From: Variovorax sp. 54
GTDB taxonomy: Bacteria > Pseudomonadota > Gammaproteobacteria > Burkholderiales > Burkholderiaceae_C
Length of the DNA: 64,000 nucleotides
Direction of reading: 5' to 3'
NCBI RefSeq assembly: GCF_002754375.1
Contig: NZ_PEFF01000001.1
Span: forward strand, 3,058,501 to 3,122,500
Shown: one piece after another, positions 43,163 to 52,265 of the stretch
Numbering within the stretch: the first letter of the stretch is position 1
How the letters are laid out: each line of letters begins with the position of its first letter
Notes under the pieces: generated by a model
Told to the model about the DNA's origin: nothing
What the model saw: the letters and a program-made list of their open reading frames with translations, nothing else
Databases searched by the model: none
Translations under genes and position numbers: made by a program

Positions 43163-43644
43163 GCACGCAGAAAAGAACATCCCGTACCGTCCGCCGGCAA
43201 CCGGGCGCCCAGCGCGGCGTCATGCTGGTCGAAGCGCTCGTGGCGATCGCCATTTTTTCGTTCGCAGTCCTCGGGATCGTCGGCTTGCAGGCCACCGCCA
43301 TACGCACCGTTCGCGATGCCGACTACCGCGCCAAGGCCAGCTTCTTCGCAAACCAGATCGTCGGGCGCATGTGGGTGGACCGCTTCAACGTCCCGACCTA
43401 CGCCTTGAATGCCGCGGCCACCGCCTGCGACGACGGCGACAACACCGCAGCCAACCCGCTCGTGACCAGCTGGATTTCAGGATTGAGCGATGCAACCAAC
43501 CAAGGCGCGCTGCCCGGTGCGGCCGGGTTGCAGCAACAGATCATCGTCGGGCCGAACAACGTCGTCACCGTGACGCTCTGCTGGAAGAGCCCGCAAGACG
43601 ACGCGGCGCACAACTTCACGCTCACGACGCAGATTCAAGGCTGA
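43159..43644 (+). CDS. pilV: type IV pilus minor pilin PilV
   Basis: A 161-aa minor pilin. The cleavage-site region is QRG/VMLVEALVAIAIFSFAVLGI, typical of PilV, with MLVE in place of FTLIE. The C-terminal domain has the paired cysteines seen in PilV. It starts in the fimT stop codon and is followed 6 bp later by pilW. It belongs to the priming complex with PilW, PilX and FimT. Confidence 0.9.
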   Translation: MSTQKRTSRTVRRQPGAQRGVMLVEALVAIAIFSFAVLGIVGLQATAIRTVRDADYRAKASFFANQIVGRMWVDRFNVPTYALNAAATACDDGDNTAANPLVTSWISGLSDATNQGALPGAAGLQQQIIVGPNNVVTVTLCWKSPQDDAAHNFTLTTQIQG

Positions 43645-43650
43645 GACTCC

Positions 43651-44787
43651 ATGCCCCTACTTCATCAGCGCAAGCGCCAACAAGGCTTCGGCCTCGTCGA
43701 AACACTGGTCGGCATGGTGGTCGGACTTGTCGCGACGATCATCATCTACCAGGTCATCTCGACCTACGAAGGCATCAAGCGCTCGACCACCTCCGGCGCC
43801 GATACACAGCAAAACGGCATCTTCAGCCTCGCGACGATGGAGCGCGACCTGCGCGCCGCCGGCTGGGGCATACCGACCGCAGCGATCATGCCGTGCACCG
43901 CGTACTTCACGTACTACAGCAACGGCACGGCCAGTGGCCCCGTGCCCAACTTTCCGGGCACGCCCGTGCGCATCGCCGACGGCGGCGTTGCGGCCGGCGC
44001 CTCCGACAGCATCACGATGCTCTGGGGAACGTCCATCCGCAGCAATGTGCGCAACATGCTGCTGCAAAACGCGACCATCAACCCGCCCGGCACGTCGGCC
44101 GCCAACCTGCAGCCCACCAGCAAGGTTGCGCTCTCGGGCGTCGGCGGCTTCGTGTGGCTGACCGATGACGACGGCCGATGCACGCTCACCCGCATTACCG
44201 CAAGCGATGTCAATCCCGCCAATGCGGACAGCGTCATCCTTTCACACGCCGCAGCGACGGGCACCGCCACGCAACCGACCTACAACCCATCGGGGAACGT
44301 GATGACCGACCTGGGTTGGCCCACGAGCTTTACCAAGAACCCGCGGATCTACGACCTTGGCACCTTCACCCAACGAACCTATTCGGTGGCAGGCGGCTCG
44401 CTTGTGTCGCAAGACTTCTTCAGTTCGATGACGCAGGTGCAACTCGCCAACAACGTGGTGAGCCTCAAGGCGATGTACGGCATCAGCGATGCCAACAGCC
44501 AGGTCGTCACCAACTGGGTCCGGGCCACCGGGGCGTGGGCGACCCCGACCCTCGCAGATGCCCGGCGCATCAAGGCCGTACGCATCGCCGTGGTGGTGCG
44601 CAGCCCGCTGAAAGAGAGGCTGGAGGGCGGTGCACAAGCCTGCGCGATTACCACCACGGCGCCGGAAAGCTGGCCCGGTGGGCCCGCAATCGACCTGAGC
44701 AACGACGCCGATTGGCGCTGCTATCGCTATCGCGCCTTCGAAACCATCGTGCCGCTTCGCAACGTTCTCTGGGCCAATCTGTCATGA
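43651..44787 (+). CDS. pilW: type IV pilus assembly protein PilW
   Basis: A 378-aa minor pilin-like protein. The leader ends QQG/FGLVETLVGMVVGLVATII, followed by the PilW domain (QNGIFSLATMERDLRAAGWG, split at ERDLR). It is larger than other minor pilins, as usual for PilW. Paired cysteines lie in the C-terminal half. The next gene starts inside its stop codon. Confidence 0.91.
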   Translation: MPLLHQRKRQQGFGLVETLVGMVVGLVATIIIYQVISTYEGIKRSTTSGADTQQNGIFSLATMERDLRAAGWGIPTAAIMPCTAYFTYYSNGTASGPVPNFPGTPVRIADGGVAAGASDSITMLWGTSIRSNVRNMLLQNATINPPGTSAANLQPTSKVALSGVGGFVWLTDDDGRCTLTRITASDVNPANADSVILSHAAATGTATQPTYNPSGNVMTDLGWPTSFTKNPRIYDLGTFTQRTYSVAGGSLVSQDFFSSMTQVQLANNVVSLKAMYGISDANSQVVTNWVRATGAWATPTLADARRIKAVRIAVVVRSPLKERLEGGAQACAITTTAPESWPGGPAIDLSNDADWRCYRYRAFETIVPLRNVLWANLS

Positions 44788-45479
44788 GCCACCCCTGCGC
44801 CTTCTTGTCCTCTGCGCCTCCTGCCTTCTCCCGTCGACCGCCTCGCGGTGGCACGCGGCAAAGAGGCGTGGTGGTTTTCATCGCACTGATCGCGGTGCTG
44901 GTTCTCTCGTTGGCGGCGGCGGCGCTGCTGCGCTCCACCGACACGGCAGGCGTAATTTCGGGCAACGTGGCATTCAAGCAGGCGGCCACCAGCATCGCCG
45001 ATACCGGCGCGGAACGCGCCTTCAATGCACTGCCGGCACTCGCCAACGCCGATGCCGACGTGGCGAACAAGTACTACCGTCTGATGCAGGCCGTGGATGC
45101 CACCGGGGTCCCCAGCACGATCAATTGGGGTTCGGTCCCCTGCTATGACCATAAAGACGGCGTGGCGGCTATTTCGTGCACGGACGAATCTCTTTACCGG
45201 GTGCAGTACGTGATCGACCGGCTCTGCACCACCGCCCCGGCGAAAACCGATCCCCTGACCCTGCTGACAAGCAAATGCGTGGCGGGCCAGCCTTTTTCGG
45301 CGGGAGGCGCCGACGAAGAAGACAACAACAGCCATGCACAGACCACCAACATCTTCGGGAGCCTGACGCCGCCCCCCCCGACACGACCGACGATTCACTA
45401 CCGGGTGACGGTGCGTGTTCTGGGACCGCGCAATACCAGCAGCATTGTTCAGACGACCATCGAATTGCCATTTGGTTGA
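44784..45479 (+). CDS. pilX: type IV pilus assembly protein PilX
   Basis: A 231-aa minor pilin-like protein. A basic 27-residue N-terminus precedes QRG/VVVFIALIAVLVLSLAAAAL, the PilX-type membrane segment, followed by the domain with the family's AFKQAATSIADTGAERAF stretch. Several cysteines lie in the C-terminal part. It is coupled to pilW by an ATGA overlap and precedes pilY1 by 26 bp. Confidence 0.9.
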   Translation: MSHPCAFLSSAPPAFSRRPPRGGTRQRGVVVFIALIAVLVLSLAAAALLRSTDTAGVISGNVAFKQAATSIADTGAERAFNALPALANADADVANKYYRLMQAVDATGVPSTINWGSVPCYDHKDGVAAISCTDESLYRVQYVIDRLCTTAPAKTDPLTLLTSKCVAGQPFSAGGADEEDNNSHAQTTNIFGSLTPPPPTRPTIHYRVTVRVLGPRNTSSIVQTTIELPFG

Positions 45480-45505
45480 GCCACCGCAACACCCGCAACC
45501 CCATC

Positions 45506-48500
45506 ATGCAAAAGTCACATTTTTCGCGCGCCGTTGCCAATTCGGTGATCGCCTCTCTGCTCCTTCAATCGGTTGCTTCCCTGGCGGCAACGGACCTGAC
45601 GGATGTGCCGCTTATTGTTCAGAGTCGAGTCAAGCCAAACATTTTGTTTACGCTAGACAACTCGGGAAGTATGTTGTGGGAAACAATTACTGGAAGCGAT
45701 GCCACTGCCGCCTACAACAGTGGAAAAACAAATCGCGCCTTTTATTCACCCACCTACAACAAAATCTATTACAACCCGGCAATTACCTATTTGCCAACCG
45801 TTAAATACGACAGTGTCGCAGCAACTTATACATCGTCCATGGGCAACAGTCCTGCTGCGGCGGCCAGGGTCAATCCCTTTTTTGCAAACAACACTACCAC
45901 CGTCGATCTCAGACAAGAATGCTGGGGAAAAACCGAGGTCACGCTCCCTCTGTACGGCGCGACCTCGTTTGCAACAAATGACAATTGCCGCGACAGCAGC
46001 ACGAATACTTACAATAAAAAATACGCCCGCTACGCATTTTACTACGCTTGGAAGTCGACCAATACATCGACCGAAAATCCTGATGCGGACTCCGGCCAAA
46101 ACAGCGACAGTAGCTATACACGGGTTGACATCGTTCCCGGCACTACCACCTATCCACGCGCCGCATCACGGACAGACTGCGGTATAGGTGCCACCTGCAC
46201 GTATGCCCAGGAAATACAAAATTTCGCCAATTGGTTCACGTACTACCGGTCACGAATCGCTACAGCAAAATCTTCTCTCGGGCTTGCGTTTTCTGTACTC
46301 GACGGGAAATCAAGAGTCGGCTTCTCGACCATCAACGACAACGACGACGACGACAATACAACCGGTGCGAATTTCGTTCCGCTCGCCGAATTCAATTCAG
46401 CGCAAAAGCTCACTTGGTATTCCCGAGTCTATGGAATTGCCCCCGGCGGGGGGACGCCCCTGGTCACAGCACTGGATCGCGCAGGCCAGTATTACAAGTC
46501 CGGCAAGATGCCCGGCGGGCCATCAGCGACACGCGCCACCACCGTTCCTCTGGCCTGCACACCGAACTACACGATCCTTTCCACCGACGGCTATTGGAAT
46601 GGCGGGGCCCCCACTGGAGTTGGCGATCTGGACAAGACGGTTCCCACCCTGCCAGCCAACGTCTACTACGACAGCGAGGCCAAGGTGGCGATCAAGGACC
46701 CCATTGCAGGCGTTCCGTTGGTCGCAGGGGAGAGTTTCCCCGCACCCTTCTACGATGGCAACAGCAGGTCCAACACCCTGGCCGACGTCGCCATGAAATA
46801 CTGGATCTCCGACCTCACTGCGCCTACATCGTCAGCCGGCAAGGTGGCGGCCAACCCGTCCGATCCGGCAACGTGGCAGCACATGGTGACGTTCACCATC
46901 GGCCTGGGCGCAAGCGGCACCCTTTCCGCGCCGCCGACCGGTTCGAACTCATGGCCCACGCCGGTGGCCAATTCAGCAACCGCCATCGACGACCTCTGGC
47001 ACGCCGCCCTTAACGGCCATGGTCAGTACTTCAGCGCCAATGACCCGTCGAAGCTGCAGACAGCGCTCTCGTCAATCCTGAGCAACATCGTGAACCGCAC
47101 CGGCGCGGCAGCCTCCGTGGCCGTGAGTAATCCGAACGTCCGCTCTGGCGACAACACCGCCTTCACCTCCAATTTCAATTCAGGAACCTGGTATGGCGAC
47201 CTCGAAGCGTTCGAGATCAACGTCGACACGGGCCTGCTGGGCAGCACCGCCCTGTGGTCCGCGCAGTCGCTGCTGGACAAGAAAGCATTTGGCACCCGCA
47301 AGATCGCCAGCTTCAACGGTTCTGCAGGCGTGGCCTTCACCACTGACGGCCTGAGCGCCACACAGGTATCGCGCCTGAACTCGCCTGCGACACCGCCGGG
47401 CCCAAGCGACAGTGCCGCCGTGATCTCGTACCTGCGGGGCGATCGCACCAAGGAAGGTACCGACAGCGCCAGCGCACGTCCCTACCGCACGCGCACCCAC
47501 GTGCTTGGAGATATCGTGAACGCGGAGCCCACCTATGTTTCGGCGCCCCGCTCCAGCTACACCGATGCGGGCTACGCCGCCTACAAAGCCGGCGCCGCAG
47601 CCAACCGGGCCAAAGTCGTCTACCAAGGTGCCAACGACGGAATGCTTCACGCGTTCGATGCCGCCAACGGCAACGAACTCTGGGCCTATGTGCCTGGCAG
47701 CTTGCTGGGCATGAATCTTTCCACCACGGTCACGTCGACCAGTGCCCTGGCCGGCCTCACCCAACAGTCCCCTTCATTCCAGCACCGCTTCTATGTCGAT
47801 GGCACCGCCGTGGCCACGGACGTGGACCTCGGCAACACCTACGCCAACCAACCGACGCCATCGACGCGCAACTGGGCCACCGTGCTCGTCGGCAGTCTCG
47901 GCAAGGGAGGGCGAGGCTATTACGCACTGAACGTGACCGACCCGTCGGCCGCCTCGGATGCCGATGTCGCGAGCAAGGTGATGTGGGAGTTTCCCAATGC
48001 CGGCACCACCAGCGAGGTCAAGAACAGCATCGGCTATTCCTACGGCAGCCCGCTGAACGTCAAGACCAAAGCCGCCGGATGGGTCACGCTGGTGACCTCG
48101 GGCTACAACAACGGCGACGACACGGGCGGCGATGGAACGGGGCACCTCTATGTCCTGAACACGGCGACGGGCGAAGTGATCAAGGACATCAGCACCGGAG
48201 TGGGCACCAGCGCCGACCCCAGCGGGCTGGCTAAAGTCAGTGCGTTCCTGGTCAAGCCCGGCACGGATGACACGGTCGACTACGCGTACGGCGGTGATCT
48301 TTACGGCAACGTCTGGCGATTCGATCTGTCGTCCAACTCTACGGCAGACTGGAACGTCAGGCGGCTCGCCACCTTGGTCGACGGTACTGGCAAGGTGCAA
48401 CCTATCACCAACTCGGTCGAATTGGGCGTCGTCAAACGCAAGCGCATGGTGTTTGTCGGCACCGGCAAGTACCTCGGCGCATCCGACATTCCCGGTGGAA

Positions 48501-49030
48501 CTGGCGCCAATACCAACGCCAGCCAGCCGCAGTCCTTTTACGGGCTGATGGATGACAAGTCCGACTCGCCGACCATCACGCCATTGCGTCTCAACCTCGT
48601 CAGGCAGACGGCGACCAAATCAGGCGACAACATCAATGTGACCAGCAACCCCCTGGACCTGACGACCAAGAAGGGCTGGGTGCTCGACTTCGCAACCACG
48701 CCAGCGGGCGAGCGCTCGTACACGAGCCCGGTGCTGTTCCAGGGCGTGATGGCCTTCACGACCAACATTCCGTCCAGCGACGAGTGCACCCCGGGGGGAA
48801 GCTCCAACCTTTACTTCCTCAACTACGCGAACGGTGGCGCGATCCCGAACCTGAGCAGCCGGTTCGTCGGCAGCGTGCTCGCAAGTCGCGTACAGCCGGA
48901 AGGACTCCCGAACGGATCGATCAAGATCCTCGTGCGCACGTCCGACGGCAAGAACAAGGTCTATGACGTGAGCGTGCCTTCGGCCACGACGCCTACGCGG
49001 ATCATGTGGCGGGAAGTCGTCGCGAACTGA
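45506..49030 (+). CDS. pilY1: type IV pilus tip adhesin PilY1
   Basis: A 1174-aa secreted protein. A signal peptide ends at about residue 28. An N-terminal von Willebrand A-like domain carries the MIDAS motif D51-N-S-G-S55, and a C-terminal beta-propeller has VYQGANDGMLHAFDA and YAYGGDLYGNVWRFDL. PilY1 sits at the pilus tip and functions in adhesion, mechanosensing and retraction control. The canonical calcium loop DxDxDGxxD before the AYGGDLYGN motif is degenerate here (GTDDTVD). The first third (about 45600-46350) is visibly AT-richer than the rest and is rich in Asn, Thr and Tyr. Confidence 0.93.
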   Translation: MQKSHFSRAVANSVIASLLLQSVASLAATDLTDVPLIVQSRVKPNILFTLDNSGSMLWETITGSDATAAYNSGKTNRAFYSPTYNKIYYNPAITYLPTVKYDSVAATYTSSMGNSPAAAARVNPFFANNTTTVDLRQECWGKTEVTLPLYGATSFATNDNCRDSSTNTYNKKYARYAFYYAWKSTNTSTENPDADSGQNSDSSYTRVDIVPGTTTYPRAASRTDCGIGATCTYAQEIQNFANWFTYYRSRIATAKSSLGLAFSVLDGKSRVGFSTINDNDDDDNTTGANFVPLAEFNSAQKLTWYSRVYGIAPGGGTPLVTALDRAGQYYKSGKMPGGPSATRATTVPLACTPNYTILSTDGYWNGGAPTGVGDLDKTVPTLPANVYYDSEAKVAIKDPIAGVPLVAGESFPAPFYDGNSRSNTLADVAMKYWISDLTAPTSSAGKVAANPSDPATWQHMVTFTIGLGASGTLSAPPTGSNSWPTPVANSATAIDDLWHAALNGHGQYFSANDPSKLQTALSSILSNIVNRTGAAASVAVSNPNVRSGDNTAFTSNFNSGTWYGDLEAFEINVDTGLLGSTALWSAQSLLDKKAFGTRKIASFNGSAGVAFTTDGLSATQVSRLNSPATPPGPSDSAAVISYLRGDRTKEGTDSASARPYRTRTHVLGDIVNAEPTYVSAPRSSYTDAGYAAYKAGAAANRAKVVYQGANDGMLHAFDAANGNELWAYVPGSLLGMNLSTTVTSTSALAGLTQQSPSFQHRFYVDGTAVATDVDLGNTYANQPTPSTRNWATVLVGSLGKGGRGYYALNVTDPSAASDADVASKVMWEFPNAGTTSEVKNSIGYSYGSPLNVKTKAAGWVTLVTSGYNNGDDTGGDGTGHLYVLNTATGEVIKDISTGVGTSADPSGLAKVSAFLVKPGTDDTVDYAYGGDLYGNVWRFDLSSNSTADWNVRRLATLVDGTGKVQPITNSVELGVVKRKRMVFVGTGKYLGASDIPGGTGANTNASQPQSFYGLMDDKSDSPTITPLRLNLVRQTATKSGDNINVTSNPLDLTTKKGWVLDFATTPAGERSYTSPVLFQGVMAFTTNIPSSDECTPGGSSNLYFLNYANGGAIPNLSSRFVGSVLASRVQPEGLPNGSIKILVRTSDGKNKVYDVSVPSATTPTRIMWREVVAN

Positions 49031-49055
49031 AGAAACCCAACGCTGATCGGCGCTT

Positions 49056-50082
49056 TCAAAAGAACGGGTCGAACCCGTAAGCAGGTTCGCGCAGCAACTG
49101 CCGCTGCTGCTTGGACTAACGTCTGGTCGCTGCCGCGTCGACCAGCATGCGCAGCTCGCGCTGCTGCTGGCTCAGTTCCGCGCGCAGCTGCCGACTGTGC
49201 TGCTCGAGCCGTGGGCCCAGCTTGCGCGGGTCGATGGCGGCGCGCCCGGGCTCGACCCCGTGGGGTCGTAGCAGAACCGCATCTCGACGCCCTCGATCTC
49301 CGCTTTCAGTTCCGCCGGTTGCTCGCCCAGCACCTTGTTGTAGTGCTTCAAGCGCTCGGCGCTCGCGCTCGCGATGTGCGCTGGCATCGATCTGCAGTTG
49401 CAGTTGCAGTTCCAGCAACGCGAGCAGATCGTTGGCCGCATAGGCCTGGTTCGCCTTCTGCATCAGCGCCGTCTTGACTTTGCGCTGCTGCGCATCGGTT
49501 TCGCGGTCGGGGTGCGGGGCGCTGGCGAGCTTGCGGAAGATGTCGCGCACAGACTGCGTGGCTTTCTGCGCGGCGCTGCTGGCCTTCTAGCGGCGGGGCG
49601 CGTATCGGCCTGGGTGTCGGCGTGTCCGGCCTCCCGGGCCTCCTAGACTGCTGCCTTCTCCTGCAGCCCCTGCTGCATGCGCGCGAGCAGGTCGTCCTGC
49701 GTGTCGATGCCCTCGTCGTCGCCCAGATCGAGGCCGGTCATGGCTTCGGCCACGTCCTTCATGGCCCGCACTATCTACTGCTGCTCGGTGTCGAGGTCGA
49801 TCTCGGCGTGCCGGGCGAACAGCGCGCAGCCAGCAGCTCGTCTTCCATCGGCAGCAGCACCTGCGCGTGGGCCTGGCGGTAAGTGCCGATGCCCTCGTGC
49901 CACGCCGCCAGCGTCTGATGGGCCTTCTCGATCTGGCGGATCAGGATGTTGAAGCGCTTCTGCGGCGGCGCCAGTGCGGGGCCGGCTTCGCGGGAGCGAG
50001 ATTTGCAGGGCTTGGGGGCGCATCGAGCGGATTCGGAATCGACGACGGAAGATCGGATTGTCGATGAGCGTCTGTGCGTCAA
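49056..50082 (-). pseudogene. decayed J-domain (DnaJ-like) protein gene
   Basis: Reading right to left, three frames in turn encode one protein: PPQKRFNILIRQIEKAHQTLAAWHEG, then ARHAEIDLDTEQQ-stop-IVRAMKDVAEAMTGLDL, then SVRDIFRKLASAPHPDRETD with the J-domain HPD, and then RLKHYNKVLGEQPAELKAEIEG in another frame. A TAG at 49118 replaces a codon just before SKQQRQLLREPAYGFDPFF, which ends at TGA 49056. At least two in-frame stops (near 49775 and 49118) and several frameshifts are present. The intact gene would encode roughly 330 aa. It separates pilY1 from the major pilin genes. Confidence 0.8.
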
Positions 50083-50135
50083 CGTGACGAAACGCGCCGC
50101 ACCTTTGCATCGGCAAATGACGCTTCTAGGAATTA

Positions 50136-50180
50136 GATTCTGACCCCAATTTCCTGGGTGCAGAAATCCGACCCCGATTT
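50136..50180. repeat. two imperfect direct copies of TCTGACCCCAATTT
   Basis: GATTCTGACCCCAATTT (50136-50152) and AAATCCGACCCCGATTT (50164-50180) match at 13 of 17 positions, 28 bp start to start. GGGGTCAGA-type words are frequent in REP-like sequences mobilised by RAYT transposases in proteobacteria. The second copy also forms one arm of a 7-bp hairpin (CCGATTT-TTCAC-AAATCGG, 50174-50192) just after the second pilin gene. No transposase is present. Confidence 0.45.
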
Positions 50181-50215
50181 TTCACAAATCGGTAGTGCCA
50201 GCATTTTCAAATCGC

Positions 50216-50677
50216 CTATGGACAATCTCCTTGGCCTGACTTAAGTCCGCGCACTGCATCGCAGATTGACCCTGTATTGACCCATCTCATCTGGGCGGCA
50301 TTGGCGACTTGGGTGCCTGTCAGCACGATGGTCAAAGGAGTGCCATCAGCAGCGGTCGCCCCACTTATGGCCGAGATTTCACCTCCAGTAATGCTGGTTA
50401 GTTCGGTTACGTTGCGCGTCACTTGGAACAAGGCTGCTGTCGGTATTTCGCCGGTGCCACCATTACACGCAGAGATTGCTCCAAACGAGGCGCACATGGC
50501 AACACCCCTTTTCAGTGAAGTCAGTTCCAGCATAGCTCCAGCCGCCCGCGTTCTCGAAACATAGCTGCTGTATTGCGGAATTGCAATAGCAGCGAGGATA
50601 CCAATGACCGCAACAACGATCATGAGTTCGACCAACGTAAAACCAGCTTCGATTGGTTTTTTGAAGCCTTTTGTCAT
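50216..50677 (-). CDS. type IV major pilin paralogue (downstream copy)
   Basis: A 153-aa PilA-like prepilin. The leader is cleaved at AG/FTLVELMIVVAVIGILAA with Glu+5. The C-terminal disulfide loop is bounded by cysteines in ICDAVRGLKSGQGDCP and closely matches that of the neighbouring pilin, whereas the middle (residues 60-120) differs. It lies 61 bp downstream of the first pilin gene, beyond a strong terminator, and I see no promoter of its own. It may be expressed only by read-through or serve as a variant reserve. Confidence 0.9.
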   Translation of the reverse strand: MTKGFKKPIEAGFTLVELMIVVAVIGILAAIAIPQYSSYVSRTRAAGAMLELTSLKRGVAMCASFGAISACNGGTGEIPTAALFQVTRNVTELTSITGGEISAISGATAADGTPLTIVLTGTQVANAAQMRWVNTGSICDAVRGLKSGQGDCP

Positions 50678-50704
50678 GAAGCTTCTCCGCTAGATTAAAA
50701 AAAA

Positions 50705-50718
50705 CCGCCCGAAGGCGG
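50705..50718 (-). terminator. terminator between the two pilin genes
   Basis: On the reverse strand, CCGCC-TTCG-GGCGG with flanking A-U pairs forms a UUCG-capped stem followed by eight U. It lies 20 bp after the first pilin's stop codon and is a textbook intrinsic terminator for the highly transcribed upstream gene. Confidence 0.9.
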
Positions 50719-50738
50719 CTTGTAGCGAGCGTCGTTGT

Positions 50739-51230
50739 TTACTGGCAGTCGCCCTGGCCAACCTTCAGGCCACGAACTGGATCGCAAATCGTGCCAGCAC
50801 CAGCAGTCATGGTCCAGGTCATATTAGCCGCACCAGCCGCAATCGTGGGTGTGTTGACAATCGACAGAGCCACTGGCGGGGTCGCATTGGTGGTTGCACC
50901 AGAGGTGGCGGTGATGACGCCGTCAGTGACGCTAACAGCCAGAATGTTCTTTGTCGGGCCCGTAGCAGCACCAGCAACAACTGCATTCGGGATGCCATTT
51001 GTACCCGAATTGCAACCAGCGAGCGCCAAAGTGTCGTTGTAGCAGACGGAAATGGCCGACTTGATCGAATTCAGCTCTGCGACTGCGCCAGCAGCACGAG
51101 TGCGCGACGTGTAGTTCGAATACTGGGGAATTGCAATAGCAGCCAAGATACCAATGATCGCCACAACGATCATCAATTCGATGAGGGTGAAGCCGGCTTG
51201 TGCGCGGCGAGCGAGAGTGCGACGGTTCAT
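50739..51230 (-). CDS. pilA: type IV major pilin PilA
   Basis: A 163-aa prepilin, main structural subunit candidate of the pilus. The 12-residue leader ends [20 protein letters not shown] with Glu+5. A first cysteine pair lies at about residues 68-76, and the D-region disulfide loop [14 protein letters not shown] is at the C-terminus. The middle is Ala/Thr-rich, a plausible target for the O-glycosylation enzyme encoded at 40-42 kb. A sigma-54 promoter and possible PilR sites lie upstream; a strong terminator lies downstream. Confidence 0.93.
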   Translation of the reverse strand: MNRRTLARRAQAGFTLIELMIVVAIIGILAAIAIPQYSNYTSRTRAAGAVAELNSIKSAISVCYNDTLALAGCNSGTNGIPNAVVAGAATGPTKNILAVSVTDGVITATSGATTNATPPVALSIVNTPTIAAGAANMTWTMTAGAGTICDPVRGLKVGQGDCQ

Positions 51231-51290
51231 TCGATTAACTCCAGGTTGGTTTGTAAAGCCCGGGAACCAGCCCGGAGCGGGGTAACTTCC

Positions 51291-51305
51291 GCAGCATCCG
51301 TGCCA
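51291..51305 (-). promoter_or_regulatory. sigma-54 promoter of pilA
   Basis: Reverse strand: TGGCAC (51305-51300), GGATG, CTGC (51294-51291). This agrees with TGGCACG-N4-TTGC at 10 of 11 positions, with correct -24/-12 spacing. Transcription would start near 51280, giving a leader of about 50 nt. RpoN with PilR drives pilA in well-studied pseudomonads. Confidence 0.8.
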
Positions 51306-51402
51306 CCCGGCTCCACCACCCTGCAGCCCCCGTTCGGGCCGTCTTTGGTCACAAGATGGTTACATGATGTGACACAACTCGCACTCAGATGCCAATTGTG
51401 TC

Positions 51403-51414
51403 GACAAATTTGTC
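51403..51414. promoter_or_regulatory. palindrome in the pilA upstream activating region
   Basis: GACAAATTTGTC is a perfect 12-bp palindrome about 125 bp upstream of the predicted pilA start. Further GTGTC words lie at 51369-51375 and 51398-51402. PilR sites are described as clustered (C/G)TGTC words at such distances, so this is a candidate activator-binding region. Confidence 0.4.
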
Positions 51415-51432
51415 ATGCCCGAGCGGGCCCGG

Positions 51433-52236
51433 TCAGAAGGTCAGCACCCCGTTCGCCTTGAGCCAGCGGATGTCCCGCTGCGCCAAGCCCGCCACCTCGC
51501 GCCCCGCCAGCATCTCGATCTGGCTCATGATTTCTTCGGTCTCTGCCGGCTTGGTGTGGGTGATGTAGATCGGGTATTGCTTGCCCGGGTCGATCTGCGC
51601 CAGCTCGTGCGCCAGCGCCACCGGCGACAGGTGCAGGCTGCGTTCGGCCAGGGCCTCCTCACGGGAGCTGAAGGCGGTCTCGATGACCAGCATCGCCACG
51701 TCGATCGCGTTGATGCGCTCCCAGAAGGGCGGGTTGCGCTCGGTGTCGCCGCTGAAGACCCAGTGGGCACCACCTTCGGCCCGGCGGATGGCGAAGCCGC
51801 AGGCCGGCACGGTGTGGACCGCCGGCAGCACCTCGATGAGCTTGGGGGCGTCCCGGCCCAGTTCGAGGCGCTGCCCGACCGTGATCTCGTGGAAGCTCAC
51901 GAAGGGCGATTCGGGGCTGGGAATGCGCTCGAAATTCGGCCAGATGACGTTGTTGAACACATGCGCGCGCAGCGCATCGATGGTGGCGGCCAGGGCATGC
52001 ACGCGCAGCGGCCGGGGGCGGCGGCTGCCGACGGCGTCGAGCATCAGGGGCAGGGCGGCGATGTGGTCGAGGTGCGAATGGGTGAGCACCACGTCGTCGA
52101 TGGCGGCCATTTCGTCGAGGGTGAGATCACCGACGCCCGTGCCGGCGTCCACGAGCAGGTCCGCATCGACCAGGAACGAGGTGGTGCGGCAGTCCTTGGC
52201 GATGGCGCCCGAGCAACCCAGCACGCGTACCTGCAT
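51433..52236 (-). CDS. metallo-beta-lactamase-fold protein, class II cyclic-nucleotide phosphodiesterase-like
   Basis: A 267-aa MBL-fold hydrolase with the metal motif LTHSHLDH, the SGDTERN Asp and later THTKP His. The HSHLDH form with THTKP is that of the PDE class II (PF02112) branch, which hydrolyses cyclic nucleotides. The upstream gene on the same strand is a nucleotide cyclase, so hydrolysis of that enzyme's product is the obvious inference. The start at 52236 has an AAGGGG ribosome site. An alternative ATG at 52269 overlaps the cyclase stop codon (ATGA) and adds 11 residues. Confidence 0.85.
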   Translation of the reverse strand: MQVRVLGCSGAIAKDCRTTSFLVDADLLVDAGTGVGDLTLDEMAAIDDVVLTHSHLDHIAALPLMLDAVGSRRPRPLRVHALAATIDALRAHVFNNVIWPNFERIPSPESPFVSFHEITVGQRLELGRDAPKLIEVLPAVHTVPACGFAIRRAEGGAHWVFSGDTERNPPFWERINAIDVAMLVIETAFSSREEALAERSLHLSPVALAHELAQIDPGKQYPIYITHTKPAETEEIMSQIEMLAGREVAGLAQRDIRWLKANGVLTF

Positions 52237-52265
52237 TGTGGAAGACCCCTTGGTTGCGTCTGTCG

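Noticed and set aside
49116..49550. Intact 144-aa protein with HPD-like motif
   Set aside because: It is one fragment of a frameshifted J-domain gene; the family's continuation is found in other frames on both sides.
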